This document shows, piece by piece, positions 16,015-24,777 of a stretch of 53,334 bases of DNA; within the stretch, counting starts at the first letter, position 1, and the number at the start of each line of letters is the position of its first letter. Made by a program: the position numbers and the translations under genes. The DNA comes from RGDT01 sp964630925 (GTDB lineage: Bacteria > Planctomycetota > Planctomycetia > Gemmatales > Gemmataceae): positions 1-53,334 of the forward strand of contig CAZVZK010000070.1 of NCBI GenBank assembly GCA_964630925.1, read 5' to 3'. Below the pieces are notes generated by a model. It had not been told where the DNA came from. It searched no databases and saw nothing but the letters and a program-made list of their open reading frames with translations.

Positions 16015-17814
16015 ATGTCCGATCCGAAGCTGATCCGCAACTTCTCGATCGTCGCCCACATCGACCACGGGAAAAGCACCCTCGCCGACCAGTTCCTCCT
16101 CAAGACCGGCGCCATGACCGAGCGCGACTTCCGCGCCCAGACACTCGACTCCATGGACCTCGAACGCGAACGCGGCATCACCATCCGCATGCACCCCGTC
16201 ACCATCTTCTACACCCTCGACGGCCGCAAGTATGAACTAAATCTCGTCGACACCCCAGGCCACGTCGATTTCAGTTACGAGGTGTCGCGCTCCCTAGCCG
16301 CCTGCGAGGGGGCCGTCCTCCTCGTGGACTCCACACAGGGCGTCCAGGCCCAGACCGTCGCCAACGCCTACCTCGCCATCGAGAACGACCTCACCATCGT
16401 CCCCGTCCTCAACAAGGTGGACATGCCCATCTCCCGCCCCGCCGAGGTGGCCGAGGAGATGAACTCCGCCCTCGGCATCAAGCCGGAGGAGATCCTGCAC
16501 GCCTCCGGCAAGACCGGGGCCGGCGTGGACGAGCTGATCAGGGCTGTCATCGAGCGCATCCCGCACCCGCCGGGCGACCCTTCGGCCCCGCTCAAGGCCC
16601 TCATCTACAACAGCCACTTCGACACCTACAAGGGCGTCATCGTCTACGTCCGCCTCATGGACGGCAAGCTCAAGGTCGGCCAGAAGGTCAAGCTCATGCG
16701 TGGCGGCACCGAGCACGTCATCATGGAGATCGGCCAGTTCCGCCCCGCCCCCACGGCCGTCACCGACCTGTCCGCCGGCCAGGTCGGCTACTTCGCCGCC
16801 CAGATCAAGAACATCGCCGAGGCCAACATCGGCGACACCGTCACCGACGCCGCCACGCCCACCGCCGAGCCGCTGGCGGGCTACAAGGAGCCCAAGCCGA
16901 TGGTGTTCTCGGGCCTCTACCCGACGAATAACAGCGACTTCGAGCTCCTCCGCGAGGCCCTCGCAAAGCTCCGCCTCAACGACTCGTCGTTCGTCTACCA
17001 GCCCGAGGTCTCCGAGGGCCTGGGCTTCGGCTTCCGCTGCGGCTTCCTGGGCATGCTCCACCGCGAGATCATCCAGCAGCGCCTGGAGCGCGACAGCGAG
17101 CTGGACCTCGTGCAGACGGCCCCGAACGTCACCTACGAGATCCTCAACCGCAAGGGCGAGGTGGTCAGCATCGACAACCCGCAGAAGGTGCCCGACTCCG
17201 GCCAGATCGACGAGTTCCGCGAGCCCATCGTCCGCGTCAACTTCCTCGTCCCGTCCGAGAACATCGGCGACCTGATGACCATGTGCCACGAGCGCCGCGG
17301 CGTCTTCATCCGCACGGAGTACCTGTCGCCGACCCGGGCCATCATCATCTTCGAGATGCCGCTCGCGGAGATCATCTACGACCTCTACGACAAGCTCAAG
17401 AGCGTGACGCACGGCTACGGCACGATGGACTACGAGTTCCTCGGCTACCGCCCCGCGGACCTCGTCCGCCTCGACGTGCTGGTCCATCACAAGCGGGTGG
17501 ACGCCCTCTCGACCATCGTGCATCGGGGGACCGCGGAGCGGCGGGGCCGTGCGATGCTCAAGAAGCTGCGTGAGGAGATCGACCGCCACCTGTTCGAGAT
17601 CGCCTTACAGGCGGCCATCGGCTCGCGGGTGGTGGCACGCGAGAACATCGCGGCGATGAAGAAGAACGTGACGGCCAAGTGCTACGGCGGCGACATCACC
17701 CGCAAGCGGAAGCTGTGGGCCAAGCAGGCCGCCGGCAAGAAGCGCATGAAGATGGTCGGCCAGGTCGAACTGCCGCAGGAGGCGTTCCTGGCGGTGCTGG
17801 AGACCGGCGAGTGA
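16015..17814 (+). CDS. lepA: Elongation factor 4 (LepA) ribosome GTPase
   Basis: 599 residues, the normal LepA length. The GTPase domain shows G1 AHIDHGKST (14-22), switch I RGITI, G3 DTPGHVDFSYEV and G4 NKVDMP, then domain II, the EF-G-like domains and the LepA-specific C-terminal domain ending GQVELPQEAFLAVLETGE. The signature LGFGFRCGFLGMLH and the GYRPADLVRLDVLVH block distinguish it from EF-G. LepA acts on translating ribosomes and influences initiation and back-translocation. The start is fixed by MSDPKLIRNFSIVAHIDHGK. An inverted repeat begins 3 nt after its stop. Confidence 0.98.
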   Translation: MSDPKLIRNFSIVAHIDHGKSTLADQFLLKTGAMTERDFRAQTLDSMDLERERGITIRMHPVTIFYTLDGRKYELNLVDTPGHVDFSYEVSRSLAACEGAVLLVDSTQGVQAQTVANAYLAIENDLTIVPVLNKVDMPISRPAEVAEEMNSALGIKPEEILHASGKTGAGVDELIRAVIERIPHPPGDPSAPLKALIYNSHFDTYKGVIVYVRLMDGKLKVGQKVKLMRGGTEHVIMEIGQFRPAPTAVTDLSAGQVGYFAAQIKNIAEANIGDTVTDAATPTAEPLAGYKEPKPMVFSGLYPTNNSDFELLREALAKLRLNDSSFVYQPEVSEGLGFGFRCGFLGMLHREIIQQRLERDSELDLVQTAPNVTYEILNRKGEVVSIDNPQKVPDSGQIDEFREPIVRVNFLVPSENIGDLMTMCHERRGVFIRTEYLSPTRAIIIFEMPLAEIIYDLYDKLKSVTHGYGTMDYEFLGYRPADLVRLDVLVHHKRVDALSTIVHRGTAERRGRAMLKKLREEIDRHLFEIALQAAIGSRVVARENIAAMKKNVTAKCYGGDITRKRKLWAKQAAGKKRMKMVGQVELPQEAFLAVLETGE

Positions 17815-17817
17815 GCG

Positions 17818-17944
17818 TGGAGCGTGAGCGGCTCTGGCTGTTCTCGTTCGTCGAAGCGCGCCACGCAAGAGAGGCGCTGACGCTGTGTGACTCGGGGCGC
17901 TGACGCATCCCCGCTCGCCAGCAGCCAGAGCCGCTCACGCTCCA
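17818..17944. repeat. Inverted repeat after lepA (IR-E)
   Basis: Perfect 23-bp arms (17818-17840 and 17922-17944, starting TGGAGCGTGAGCGG) flank an 81-nt spacer. Inside the spacer the 11-mer GGCGCTGACGC occurs twice (17873-17883 and 17896-17906). The element starts 3 nt after the lepA stop and ends 74 nt before the following kinase gene. It could act as a terminator or a repetitive extragenic element; there is no U tract. Confidence 0.9.
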
Positions 17945-18018
17945 GAAGTGATGCCGGGCCGGGGCGGGCGAATAGAGTGAAAGCACCCTCGCCACGCCCG
18001 CAACGGAGGTCCCCGCTC

Positions 18019-20862
18019 ATGGCCGCCTGGCACGTCTGGCTGCGCACTCTGGGCGCCGCGATCTGGGAGGAGGCCCCGCGAGCCGTCGTCGGCCTCATCC
18101 CCTTCGGCGACAACATGGCCCGCATCGCCGAGAACTTCTGGCTCAAGCTCCGCTCCGCCCAGCCGCCCGGCCAGGACAAGGCCGCCCTCGAAGGGCTCGC
18201 CAACGCCACGCCCACGGAGCTGCGTGCCGAGGCCGCCCTCGCCGCCGCGGCGGCGGCGCCCGGCGCGGCGCCCGAGGACGTCGCCAAGCTCGCCGGCGCG
18301 CTGGAGCTGGCCGCCCCCGCCACGCGCCGCGTCATGGCCAGGGCCGAGGACCCCTCCGGCAAGACCGTCCCCTCCTCCCTCCGCCTCGACGGCCCCGCCG
18401 CCGTCGCCCGCTTCATCCCCCACGCCCCGCCACGCTTCCAGGCCGGCCAGAAGTTCAACGGCTGGGTCATGAAGGAGCGCCTCGGCGCGGGCGGCTTCGC
18501 CGAGGTGTGGCGCATCTGCCACCCGCACGACGAGGAGCTGAGCGCCGCCGTCAAGTTCTTCTTCGGGGACCAGGCGCGCGGACGGCTCGGGCAGCACGAG
18601 GTGTCGGTGCTGCGCCAGGTCCGCCGCGTCGGCGCGGGCGCCGGCATCGTGCAGCTCCAGGACTTCGACGTGGACGCCGACCCGCCGTGGATCCGCTTCG
18701 AATACGTGGCAGGCGGCGACCTCCTGCACCACGCCCGGCACTTCTTCGGCCTCAAGGCGACGCAGCTCGTCCGCAAGCTGGCCGAGACCGTCGGCGCCTT
18801 CCACCGCCTGACGCCCGCCGTCGTCCACCGCGACCTCAAGCCCGGCAACATCCTGATGCTGCGCGTCGAGGGCGGCAAGCTCCGCCCCGTCATCGCCGAC
18901 TTCGGCATCGGCGGCGTCTCGTCGGCGATGGCGTTGGAGGCGGGGAAGGCCACCACCCGCGCCACCGCCGCCCTGCCGACCATCCTCGCCGGCTCGCACA
19001 CCGGGCTGTACGCCTCGCCGCAGCAGGCGGCGGGCGAAGGCGCCGACCCACGCGACGACGTGTACGCCCTCGGCGTGCTGTGGTACCAGCTCATCATCGG
19101 TGACCTCAGCAGCCCGGCCCCGTCCGGGCTGTGGACCGACGAGCTGGCCGAGATCGGCGTCCCCACCCCGCTCATCAAGGTGCTGGGCGCCTGCGTCGAG
19201 CCCAAGAAGGTGGACCGCCGCCCCAGGGACGCCGCCGAGCTGGCCGAGCGCATCTCGGCCGCCACGGCCCCGGCGGCGGCGCCGCCGAAGCCCGAGCCCC
19301 CCGTCGCCGTCCCCGTCGTCCCCGTGCCGCCGAAGCTGGAGCTGCCGCCGGCGCGTCCGACGGGCCTGACCGTCAGCTCTTCCGGCGACGGCACCCACCG
19401 TACCATCGCCGACGCCATCCGCGCCGCCTCGCACGGCATGGAGATCCGCGTCCGCCCCGGCGTGTACCGCGAGTGCGTGGTCCTCGACAAGAACGTCCGC
19501 CTCATCGCCGACGGACGCGCCGTCATCGAGTGCGACTCCACCAACGCTCTGCGCATGGCCACGGACGAGGCGACGGTCCGCGGCCTGACCATCCGCTGCA
19601 CCGCCGGCAAGAACGGGCACAAGGTCTACGGCATCGACATCCCGCGTGGCCGGCTGACCCTCGACGGCTGTGACATCACCAGCGACTCCCTGGCGTGCGT
19701 GGCCGTCCACGGCAAGGACGCCGACCCGGTGATACGCGACTGCCGCGTCCACGACGGCCAGGCCGGCGGCATCTACATCTACGACAACGCGCGAGGCCTG
19801 GTCGAGGGGTGCGAGATCTACGCCAGCCGCCTCGCCGGCGTGTCCATCGCCAAGGGGGCCGACCCGTCGGTCCGGCGCTGCAAGATCCACGGCAGCCAGG
19901 AGGGGGGCGGCGTCTACGCCTACGAGGGCGGGCGTGGCTCCGTCGAGGGCTGCGACATCTACGCCAACAAGATGGCCGGCATCGAGATCAAGGACTCCGA
20001 CCTCGCCGTCCGCAACTGCACCATCCGCGACAGCAAGGACGGCGGTGGCGTCTTCGCCAACGTCCAGGCCAGGGGCACCGTCGAGGACTGCGACATCTCC
20101 GGCAACAAGCTGGCCGGGGTCGAGGTCCGCAATTCCGACCCCGTCTTCCGCCGCTGCAAGGTGCGCAACGGCCAGGCGGGCGGCATCTACGTCCACGACC
20201 AGGGCAAGGGCACCTTCGAGGGCTGCGAGGTCTCCGGCAACAAGCTGGTCGGCGTCGAGATCAAGGGCGGCTCCGCGCCCGTCCTGCGCGACTGCGAGAT
20301 CCACGGGGGCGAGGGCAGCGGCGTCTACGTCCACGACAAGGGCCGCGGCACGATCGAGGGCTGCGACATCCACGACAACCGCCTCGCCGGCGTGTCGATC
20401 ACCAAGGGCGGTGACCCGTCGATCCGCGACTGCAAGCTGCACGGCAGCCGCGAGGGCGGCGGCGTGTACTCCTACGACGGCGGCCGCGGGTCGGTGGAGG
20501 ATTGTGATATTTACGCCAACAAGTTATCCGGCGTGGAGATCAAGGACGCCGACCTGTCGATGCGGAAGTGCACGATCCGCGAGAGCAAGGACGGCGGGGG
20601 CATCTTCGCCAACAAGTGCGGGCGCGGGCTGATCGAGGAGTGCGACATCAGCGCGAACAAGCTGGCGGGGGTGGAGATCAAGGACGGGGCCGACCCTGTG
20701 TTCCGCCGCTGCAAGATCCGCGACAGCAGGGAGGGCAGCGCCGTCTACGTCCACGACGGGGGCAAGGGCACCTTCGAGGACTGCGAGCTGCGTGGCAACA
20801 AGCGTGGCGGCTTCGACATCGGCGCCGGCTGCACCGTCACGCGCCGGAACAACAAGGAGTGA
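18019..20862 (+). CDS. Serine/threonine protein kinase fused to a right-handed parallel beta-helix
   Basis: 947 residues, start fixed by GGAGGT eight bases upstream of the ATG at 18019. Residues 1-150 are helical and Ala-rich. The Hanks-type kinase domain spans about 150-415: P-loop GAGGFAEVW at 156-164, Lys179 in AAVKFFF, HRDLKPGN with HRD at 270-272, DFG at 294-296 and the GLYASPQQ substitute for APE. After a Pro-rich linker (about 415-445), residues 447-947 contain about twenty imperfect 22-26-residue turns such as RRCKIHGSQEGGGVYAYEGGRGSVEGCDIYANKMAGIEI, written here as family pattern rather than one repeat, typical of the pectate-lyase-like Beta_helix fold. No membrane segment is visible. 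The helix may sense or bind polysaccharide, or act as a scaffold. Confidence 0.93.
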   Translation: MAAWHVWLRTLGAAIWEEAPRAVVGLIPFGDNMARIAENFWLKLRSAQPPGQDKAALEGLANATPTELRAEAALAAAAAAPGAAPEDVAKLAGALELAAPATRRVMARAEDPSGKTVPSSLRLDGPAAVARFIPHAPPRFQAGQKFNGWVMKERLGAGGFAEVWRICHPHDEELSAAVKFFFGDQARGRLGQHEVSVLRQVRRVGAGAGIVQLQDFDVDADPPWIRFEYVAGGDLLHHARHFFGLKATQLVRKLAETVGAFHRLTPAVVHRDLKPGNILMLRVEGGKLRPVIADFGIGGVSSAMALEAGKATTRATAALPTILAGSHTGLYASPQQAAGEGADPRDDVYALGVLWYQLIIGDLSSPAPSGLWTDELAEIGVPTPLIKVLGACVEPKKVDRRPRDAAELAERISAATAPAAAPPKPEPPVAVPVVPVPPKLELPPARPTGLTVSSSGDGTHRTIADAIRAASHGMEIRVRPGVYRECVVLDKNVRLIADGRAVIECDSTNALRMATDEATVRGLTIRCTAGKNGHKVYGIDIPRGRLTLDGCDITSDSLACVAVHGKDADPVIRDCRVHDGQAGGIYIYDNARGLVEGCEIYASRLAGVSIAKGADPSVRRCKIHGSQEGGGVYAYEGGRGSVEGCDIYANKMAGIEIKDSDLAVRNCTIRDSKDGGGVFANVQARGTVEDCDISGNKLAGVEVRNSDPVFRRCKVRNGQAGGIYVHDQGKGTFEGCEVSGNKLVGVEIKGGSAPVLRDCEIHGGEGSGVYVHDKGRGTIEGCDIHDNRLAGVSITKGGDPSIRDCKLHGSREGGGVYSYDGGRGSVEDCDIYANKLSGVEIKDADLSMRKCTIRESKDGGGIFANKCGRGLIEECDISANKLAGVEIKDGADPVFRRCKIRDSREGSAVYVHDGGKGTFEDCELRGNKRGGFDIGAGCTVTRRNNKE

Positions 20863-20909
20863 GAAGAGGCCCGCCGGGCCGTGGGGCTGTGCGCGGGGGG
20901 CGGCGTGCC

Positions 20910-20932
20910 TATAATGATAACGGAGAATCATT
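20910..20932 (+). promoter_or_regulatory. Fur-box-like operator overlapping a TATAAT -10 box
   Basis: A perfect TATAAT lies at 20910-20915. An AATGAT (20913-20918) / ATCATT (20927-20932) dyad overlaps its right half; this is the core of a Fur/PerR box (GATAATGATAATCATTATC, partial match). It stands 32-55 nt before the ATG of the Fur-family gene, as expected for autoregulation by steric blocking of RNA polymerase. Confidence 0.7.
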
Positions 20933-20964
20933 CTTGATAACCGCGCGACGGTGGAGGAGGCCCC

Positions 20965-21453
20965 ATGACGTTGCCCGCCGTGGCCGTCTCGCAGACGCCC
21001 GAGGAGAAGTTCCGCGTCTACCTGGCGAGCAGGCCGAGGCCGCAGCGCTACACCGGGCAGCAGCGCGACATGATCCGGTTTATTTTCAGCCAGCACCACC
21101 ACTTCGACGCCGACCAGCTCATCGAGATGCTGAAGAAGGCCGGCCTCGACGTGAGCCGGGCGACGGTCTACCGCACCCTCGCCAAGCTCGTCGATGCGGG
21201 GTTGCTGCGCAAGATCGAGCTGGGGCCGCGGATGTGCTACGAGCACGACTACGGGTACCCGCGGCACGAGCATCTGCATTGTGGGAAGTGCGGGACGATG
21301 ATCGAGTTCCAGTCGCCGGAGCTGGAGGCGGCTCTGCGCGAGGTGTCGGCGAAGCACGGGTTCCAGATGACGGGGCACACGCTCATCATCCGGGGGACGT
21401 GTGCGGCGTGCGGCAAGGTGCGGACGCCGCGGCGCATGCTGGACATGGTGTGA
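20965..21453 (+). CDS. fur: Fur-family ferric uptake regulator
   Basis: 162 residues. The winged helix contains RDMIRFIFSQHHHFDADQLIEML and the recognition helix VSRATVYRTLAKLVDAGLL. The metal-binding region follows: HEHLHCGKCGTMIEFQSPELE and, near the C-terminus, GTCAACGK, so the two CxxC pairs of the structural Zn site are intact. The HHHFD and HEHLH histidines provide the regulatory metal site. Family members (Fur, Zur, PerR) are hard to separate by sequence; a Fur-box-like operator upstream supports Fur. The gene is followed 5 nt later by a glycosyltransferase, probably co-transcribed. A role in iron or peroxide homeostasis is inferred. Confidence 0.9.
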   Translation: MTLPAVAVSQTPEEKFRVYLASRPRPQRYTGQQRDMIRFIFSQHHHFDADQLIEMLKKAGLDVSRATVYRTLAKLVDAGLLRKIELGPRMCYEHDYGYPRHEHLHCGKCGTMIEFQSPELEAALREVSAKHGFQMTGHTLIIRGTCAACGKVRTPRRMLDMV

Positions 21454-21458
21454 GGCCC

Positions 21459-22748
21459 ATGCGGATCGCGTACATCACCGCCGGGGCCGCCGGGATGTAC
21501 TGCGGCTCGTGCATGCGCGACAACACGCTGGTCGCGGCGTTGGCGAAGCTGGGGCACGAGGCGCTGCTCGTGCCCACGTACACGCCCATCCGCACCGACG
21601 AGAAGGACGTGAGCCAGGGGACGGTCTTCTTCGGGGGGATCAACGTCTACCTTGAGCAGAAGTTCTGGCTGTTCCGGCACACGCCGTGGTGGATCGACCG
21701 GCTATTCAACTTCACGGGCCTGCTGCGCTGGGTGTCGCGCTTCGCGGCACGCACCGAGGCGAAGCTGCTGGGCGAGCTGACGGTGTCGATGCTCCAGGGT
21801 GAGCACGGCAAGCAGGCCAAGGAGGTGACGAAGCTCGTCCGCTGGCTCGCGGACGACCTGAAGCCGGATGTGGTGGGGCTGACGAACGCGCTGCTGTGCG
21901 GGTTCGTGCACGAGCTGAAGAAGGCGCGGCGGTGCCCGGTGCTGGTGTCGCTCCAGGGCGATGACATCTTCACGGAGTCGCTGCCCGAGCCGTACAAGAC
22001 GCAGGCGCTGGCTCTGATCCGCGAGCGCGGGCAGGAGATGGACGGCTTCGTGGCGACGAGCGCGTACTACGCCGACTTCATGGCCGGTTACTTCGGGGTG
22101 CCGCGCGACAAGGTGCATGTGATCCTGCCGGGTATCGACCTGGCGGGGCACGGCGACAGGCCGGCACGCTACGGGATGCCGTTCACGGCCGGGTACTTCG
22201 CGCGGATCTGCCCGGAGAAGGGGTTCCACAACATCGTGGACGCCTTCATCGAGCTGCGGAAGATGCCTGGGACGGCGGGGGTGCGGCTGCACGCGTCGGG
22301 TTGGCTTGGGGAGAACAACAGGCACTACTTCGGCGATCAGGTGCGGAAGATCGAGGCGGCGGGGCTTCTGGCGGACTTCGCGCATGAGGAATGCCCGAGC
22401 CACGCGGACAAGGTGAAGTTCCTGCACGGGATCGACGTGCTGAGCGTGCCGACGGTGTACCGCGAGCCGAAGGGGCTGTACGTGCTGGAGGCGCTGGCCA
22501 ACGGGGTGCCGGTGATCCAGCCGGCGCACGGGTCGTTCCCGGAGCTGATCGAGGCGACGGGGGGCGGCGTACTGGTGCCGCCGGGCGACACGAAAGAGCT
22601 GGCGGCAGCGTTGCACCGGGCGATGGAGGACCGGGCGGGGATGGCGCAGATGGGGCGGCGCGGGCGGGCGGCGGTGCATGCGCGGTTCACGGCCCAGCGC
22701 ATGGCGGAGGAGACGGCGGCCCTGTACGGGCGGTTCGCGAGGGGCTGA
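21459..22748 (+). CDS. Glycosyltransferase family 4 protein
   Basis: 429 residues with the GT-B fold. It opens MRIAYITAGAAGMYCGSCMRDN followed by ALAKLGHEALLVPTYTP, an N-terminal acceptor domain with a GMYCGSCMRD variant seen in planctomycete GT4 proteins. The C-terminal donor-binding domain carries the EX7E motif in EPKGLYVLEALANGVPVI (residues about 340-357) followed by GGGVLVPPGD. There is no signal peptide, so it acts at the cytoplasmic face. It follows fur by 5 nt and precedes a thioesterase by 1 nt, making a three-gene unit. Sugar donor and acceptor are unknown. Confidence 0.9.
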   Translation: MRIAYITAGAAGMYCGSCMRDNTLVAALAKLGHEALLVPTYTPIRTDEKDVSQGTVFFGGINVYLEQKFWLFRHTPWWIDRLFNFTGLLRWVSRFAARTEAKLLGELTVSMLQGEHGKQAKEVTKLVRWLADDLKPDVVGLTNALLCGFVHELKKARRCPVLVSLQGDDIFTESLPEPYKTQALALIRERGQEMDGFVATSAYYADFMAGYFGVPRDKVHVILPGIDLAGHGDRPARYGMPFTAGYFARICPEKGFHNIVDAFIELRKMPGTAGVRLHASGWLGENNRHYFGDQVRKIEAAGLLADFAHEECPSHADKVKFLHGIDVLSVPTVYREPKGLYVLEALANGVPVIQPAHGSFPELIEATGGGVLVPPGDTKELAAALHRAMEDRAGMAQMGRRGRAAVHARFTAQRMAEETAALYGRFARG

Positions 22749-22749
22749 C

Positions 22750-23163
22750 ATGGCGTTCCGAGTGCGTCGGAGGGTGGAGTTCGCCGACACCGACATGGCG
22801 GGGATCGTCCACTTCGCGAACTTCGCGAAGTTCATGGAGGCGGCGGAGCACGCCTACCTGCGTGCGTGCGGCTTCAGCGTGGTGACGGAGTGGGAGGGGC
22901 GGCGGGTGACGTTCCCGCGCGTGGCGGTGGCATGTGATTTCAGCAAGCCGGCGCGGTTCGAGGAGGAGCTGGAGATCGAGGTGAGGGTGGAGCGGATGGG
23001 GCGGACGAGCGTGACGTACGGCTTGACGTTCACGCGCGGTGCGGACCTGATCGCGAAGGGGAGCATCACGGCGGTGATGTGCGTGATCACCGAAGGCGGG
23101 CTGGAGTCGATGGAGGTCCCGCCGGCGTGGCGTGAGAGGCTGCTGGCGGGGCCGGGGGCGTGA
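22750..23163 (+). CDS. Hot-dog thioesterase, 4HBT/YbgC family
   Basis: 137 residues matching a single hot-dog domain. The motif FADTDMAGIVHFANFAKFME is the acyl-CoA thioesterase signature, with Asp15 in the catalytic place of 4-hydroxybenzoyl-CoA thioesterase and the HFANF stretch forming the substrate helix. The central strands ARFEEELEIEVRVERMGRTSVTYGL written as two pieces fit the fold. It starts 1 nt after the glycosyltransferase stop, so translation is likely coupled. The substrate is not predictable; YbgC proteins hydrolyse short acyl-CoAs and associate with Tol-Pal. Confidence 0.88.
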   Translation: MAFRVRRRVEFADTDMAGIVHFANFAKFMEAAEHAYLRACGFSVVTEWEGRRVTFPRVAVACDFSKPARFEEELEIEVRVERMGRTSVTYGLTFTRGADLIAKGSITAVMCVITEGGLESMEVPPAWRERLLAGPGA

Positions 23164-23206
23164 GCTGCGTGAGTCCCGGAATGGATGTGAGGCGAGGGGC
23201 GCGGGA

Positions 23207-23262
23207 CGCCCAGGGCTCGCCGACCCCAGGCGCTCGGGGTTCGTAAAGCCTCACCCTGGGCG
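23207..23262. terminator. Imperfect hairpin between convergent genes
   Basis: CGCCCAGGG at 23207-23215 pairs with CCCTGGGCG at 23254-23262, and ACCCC/GGGGT forms an inner stem near 23223-23240. It occupies the gap between the thioesterase (plus) and a secreted protein (minus). Position suggests termination in both directions; the T tract is weak. Confidence 0.35.
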
Positions 23263-23272
23263 CCCCGCCGGT

Positions 23273-24022
23273 TCAACGAGGAGAGGGCAAGTTGCTCTCC
23301 TCGGGTAGGGGCGAGCTGGCCTTCGGCGCTTTCGTGCTCTCTTCCTTGGGGAGTGTGGCCGGGGCGGGCGCCGTCGTGGACGGGACGGGTGCGGCCGGCA
23401 CGGCGGACAGGGGGGATGAGGGGCGTTCGGCAGGAGCATCGGGGACGGCCTTTGCGGCCTTCTTCTCCTCGGCGTCCGCCTTCGCCTGCTGCGCCGCCTG
23501 GGCCTTGACGTACTTGACGACGTTCGAGTCGATGAAGCCGGCGCCCTCGTAGCGGATGACGAAGTGGAGGAGGTGCTTGGGCTGCCTCACCGGGGCAGGC
23601 ACCGGATAGCTGGCGCCCTGCGTCGGGGGCGCGGGCACCGCCTCGGTGTTCAGGGTGGCCTTGTCGGCCTGGACGGACGAGGCCTCCTCGCCGCCGGCCG
23701 CGCCGGCCTTCTCCAGGTCCTTGATGAACGCGGCGACCTTGGCCTGGACGGCGGGGGTGGCGCGGACCACCAGCACCCGGCGGGTCGGGTTGTAGGTGAG
23801 GACCGGCCTGTCGGCCTTGGCGGACCAGGCCTCGGGGTCGATCACCTGCGGGATGGTGTCGGCGACCCACTTGCCGTAGGCGGCGTCCCCGGCCGCGGCG
23901 AGCGAGTAGACCGCGCAGGTTGGCCCCTTGGCCGTGGCCTTCGGCATCTCGGCGCGCGCGGCGCCGTGAGCCAGGGCAACGAGCGATAGAAGCAGGGCGG
24001 CGCGCAATGGGGATCGGGGCAT
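23273..24022 (-). CDS. Secreted protein with a secretin-N-like segment
   Basis: 249 residues from the ATG at 24022, preceded by AAGGAGA. The signal peptide (MPRSPLRAALLLSLVALAHGAARA) is followed by a domain of about 90 residues with WVADTIPQVIDPEAW and VLVVRATPAVQAKVAAFIKDLE, which resembles the secretin N0/N1-like (STN) strand-helix pattern that planctomycete proteins often carry as a stand-alone unit. The last 90 residues are a Pro/Ala/Lys-rich low-complexity tail. It could be a periplasmic assembly or pilot protein, but no secretin gene is nearby. Family assignment is by pattern only. Confidence 0.65.
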   Translation of the reverse strand: MPRSPLRAALLLSLVALAHGAARAEMPKATAKGPTCAVYSLAAAGDAAYGKWVADTIPQVIDPEAWSAKADRPVLTYNPTRRVLVVRATPAVQAKVAAFIKDLEKAGAAGGEEASSVQADKATLNTEAVPAPPTQGASYPVPAPVRQPKHLLHFVIRYEGAGFIDSNVVKYVKAQAAQQAKADAEEKKAAKAVPDAPAERPSSPLSAVPAAPVPSTTAPAPATLPKEESTKAPKASSPLPEESNLPSPR

Positions 24023-24242
24023 GAGGCTTCTCCTTCCGTAGGTGGTGGGCGAGGGCGGTCCGTCCGGGGTGAGAAGCGAGGTGGCCGTTCCGAGGACGTG
24101 GTGGGGCGTGGCCGTGAAGGGCACACCCGACAAGGGTGGGATGGTATCCGCAAGAGGACGCTGGCGGCAAGGCCAAGAGCCGGGAGCGGCCGGAAGTGGT
24201 TCGTGCTTCGTGGGCAACGGCCTCCCGTGCGAGCGAGCTTGA

Positions 24243-24251
24243 TGATACAAT
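24243..24251 (+). promoter_or_regulatory. Candidate extended -10 promoter element of the DUF4365 cluster
   Basis: The bases TGATACAAT (extended -10, TG-N-TACAAT) lie 36 nt upstream of the ATG at 24288. The same nine bases stand at a similar distance before the zinc-ribbon gene at 6755. The rest of the 265-nt gap from 24023 shows no gene and no strong -35. Confidence 0.4.
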
Positions 24252-24287
24252 CACCGGGTGTCCCACGGCGGCCTGTCTGGAGGGGGG

Positions 24288-24764
24288 ATGAACGGCCGGG
24301 ATGACATCGGCGGCCGGGGCGAACACATCTTCGCCGCCCGGATCATGCAATTCTGCGGCAGGCCGTTGCCCTACTTCCGGCCGAGGTTCCTCGGGGAGAA
24401 GGCTGAGACACTCGACTTCCTGGTCGAACTTGTGGGCGTGGCGGTGCCGGCGTTCTTCTTCGCACAGGTGAAGGCCACGCGGAAGGAGCTGACCCGGCGT
24501 GAGAGGCGGCTGAGGGTGGGGATGTCCGCCGACGATGTCCGCCGGGCGGTGGGCGTCCCGGCGCCGACCTACCTGATCGGCGTCGATGAGCCCGGGGAGG
24601 GATGTTACATCGTGGCGATCGTCCACGGGATGACGGAGGCCATCCACAGCATCCCGACGACACACCCGCTGGACTGCGGCAACCTGGGCCGGCTCCACGC
24701 CGAGGTCGAGAGGTTCTGGTCAGGGCGGGACATGAGGCGGCGGACGTCGGTCTTCACGGCCTAG
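24288..24764 (+). CDS. DUF4365-like protein with an intact PD-(D/E)xK-type motif
   Basis: 158 residues, start at 24288 after an AGGGGGG ribosome-binding site. The N-terminal RGEHIFAARIMQF helix, then ETLDFLVELVG (Asp in the D position) and FFFAQVKATRKE (Q-x-K) give the D...QxK layout of the DUF4365 nuclease-like fold. The C-terminal half (PTYLIGVDEPGEGCYIVAIVHG) is the rest of the beta-sheet core. Related domains occur in restriction-like and defence proteins, but activity is not shown here. It is the first gene of a cluster of four plus-strand genes to 26694, with 13 nt before the next. Confidence 0.65.
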   Translation: MNGRDDIGGRGEHIFAARIMQFCGRPLPYFRPRFLGEKAETLDFLVELVGVAVPAFFFAQVKATRKELTRRERRLRVGMSADDVRRAVGVPAPTYLIGVDEPGEGCYIVAIVHGMTEAIHSIPTTHPLDCGNLGRLHAEVERFWSGRDMRRRTSVFTA

Positions 24765-24777
24765 CGGGGGATCTCCG

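Noticed and set aside
17818..17944. Insertion-sequence terminal repeats
   Set aside because: The 81-nt interior holds no transposase and no target duplication was seen, so a short palindromic element is the better description.
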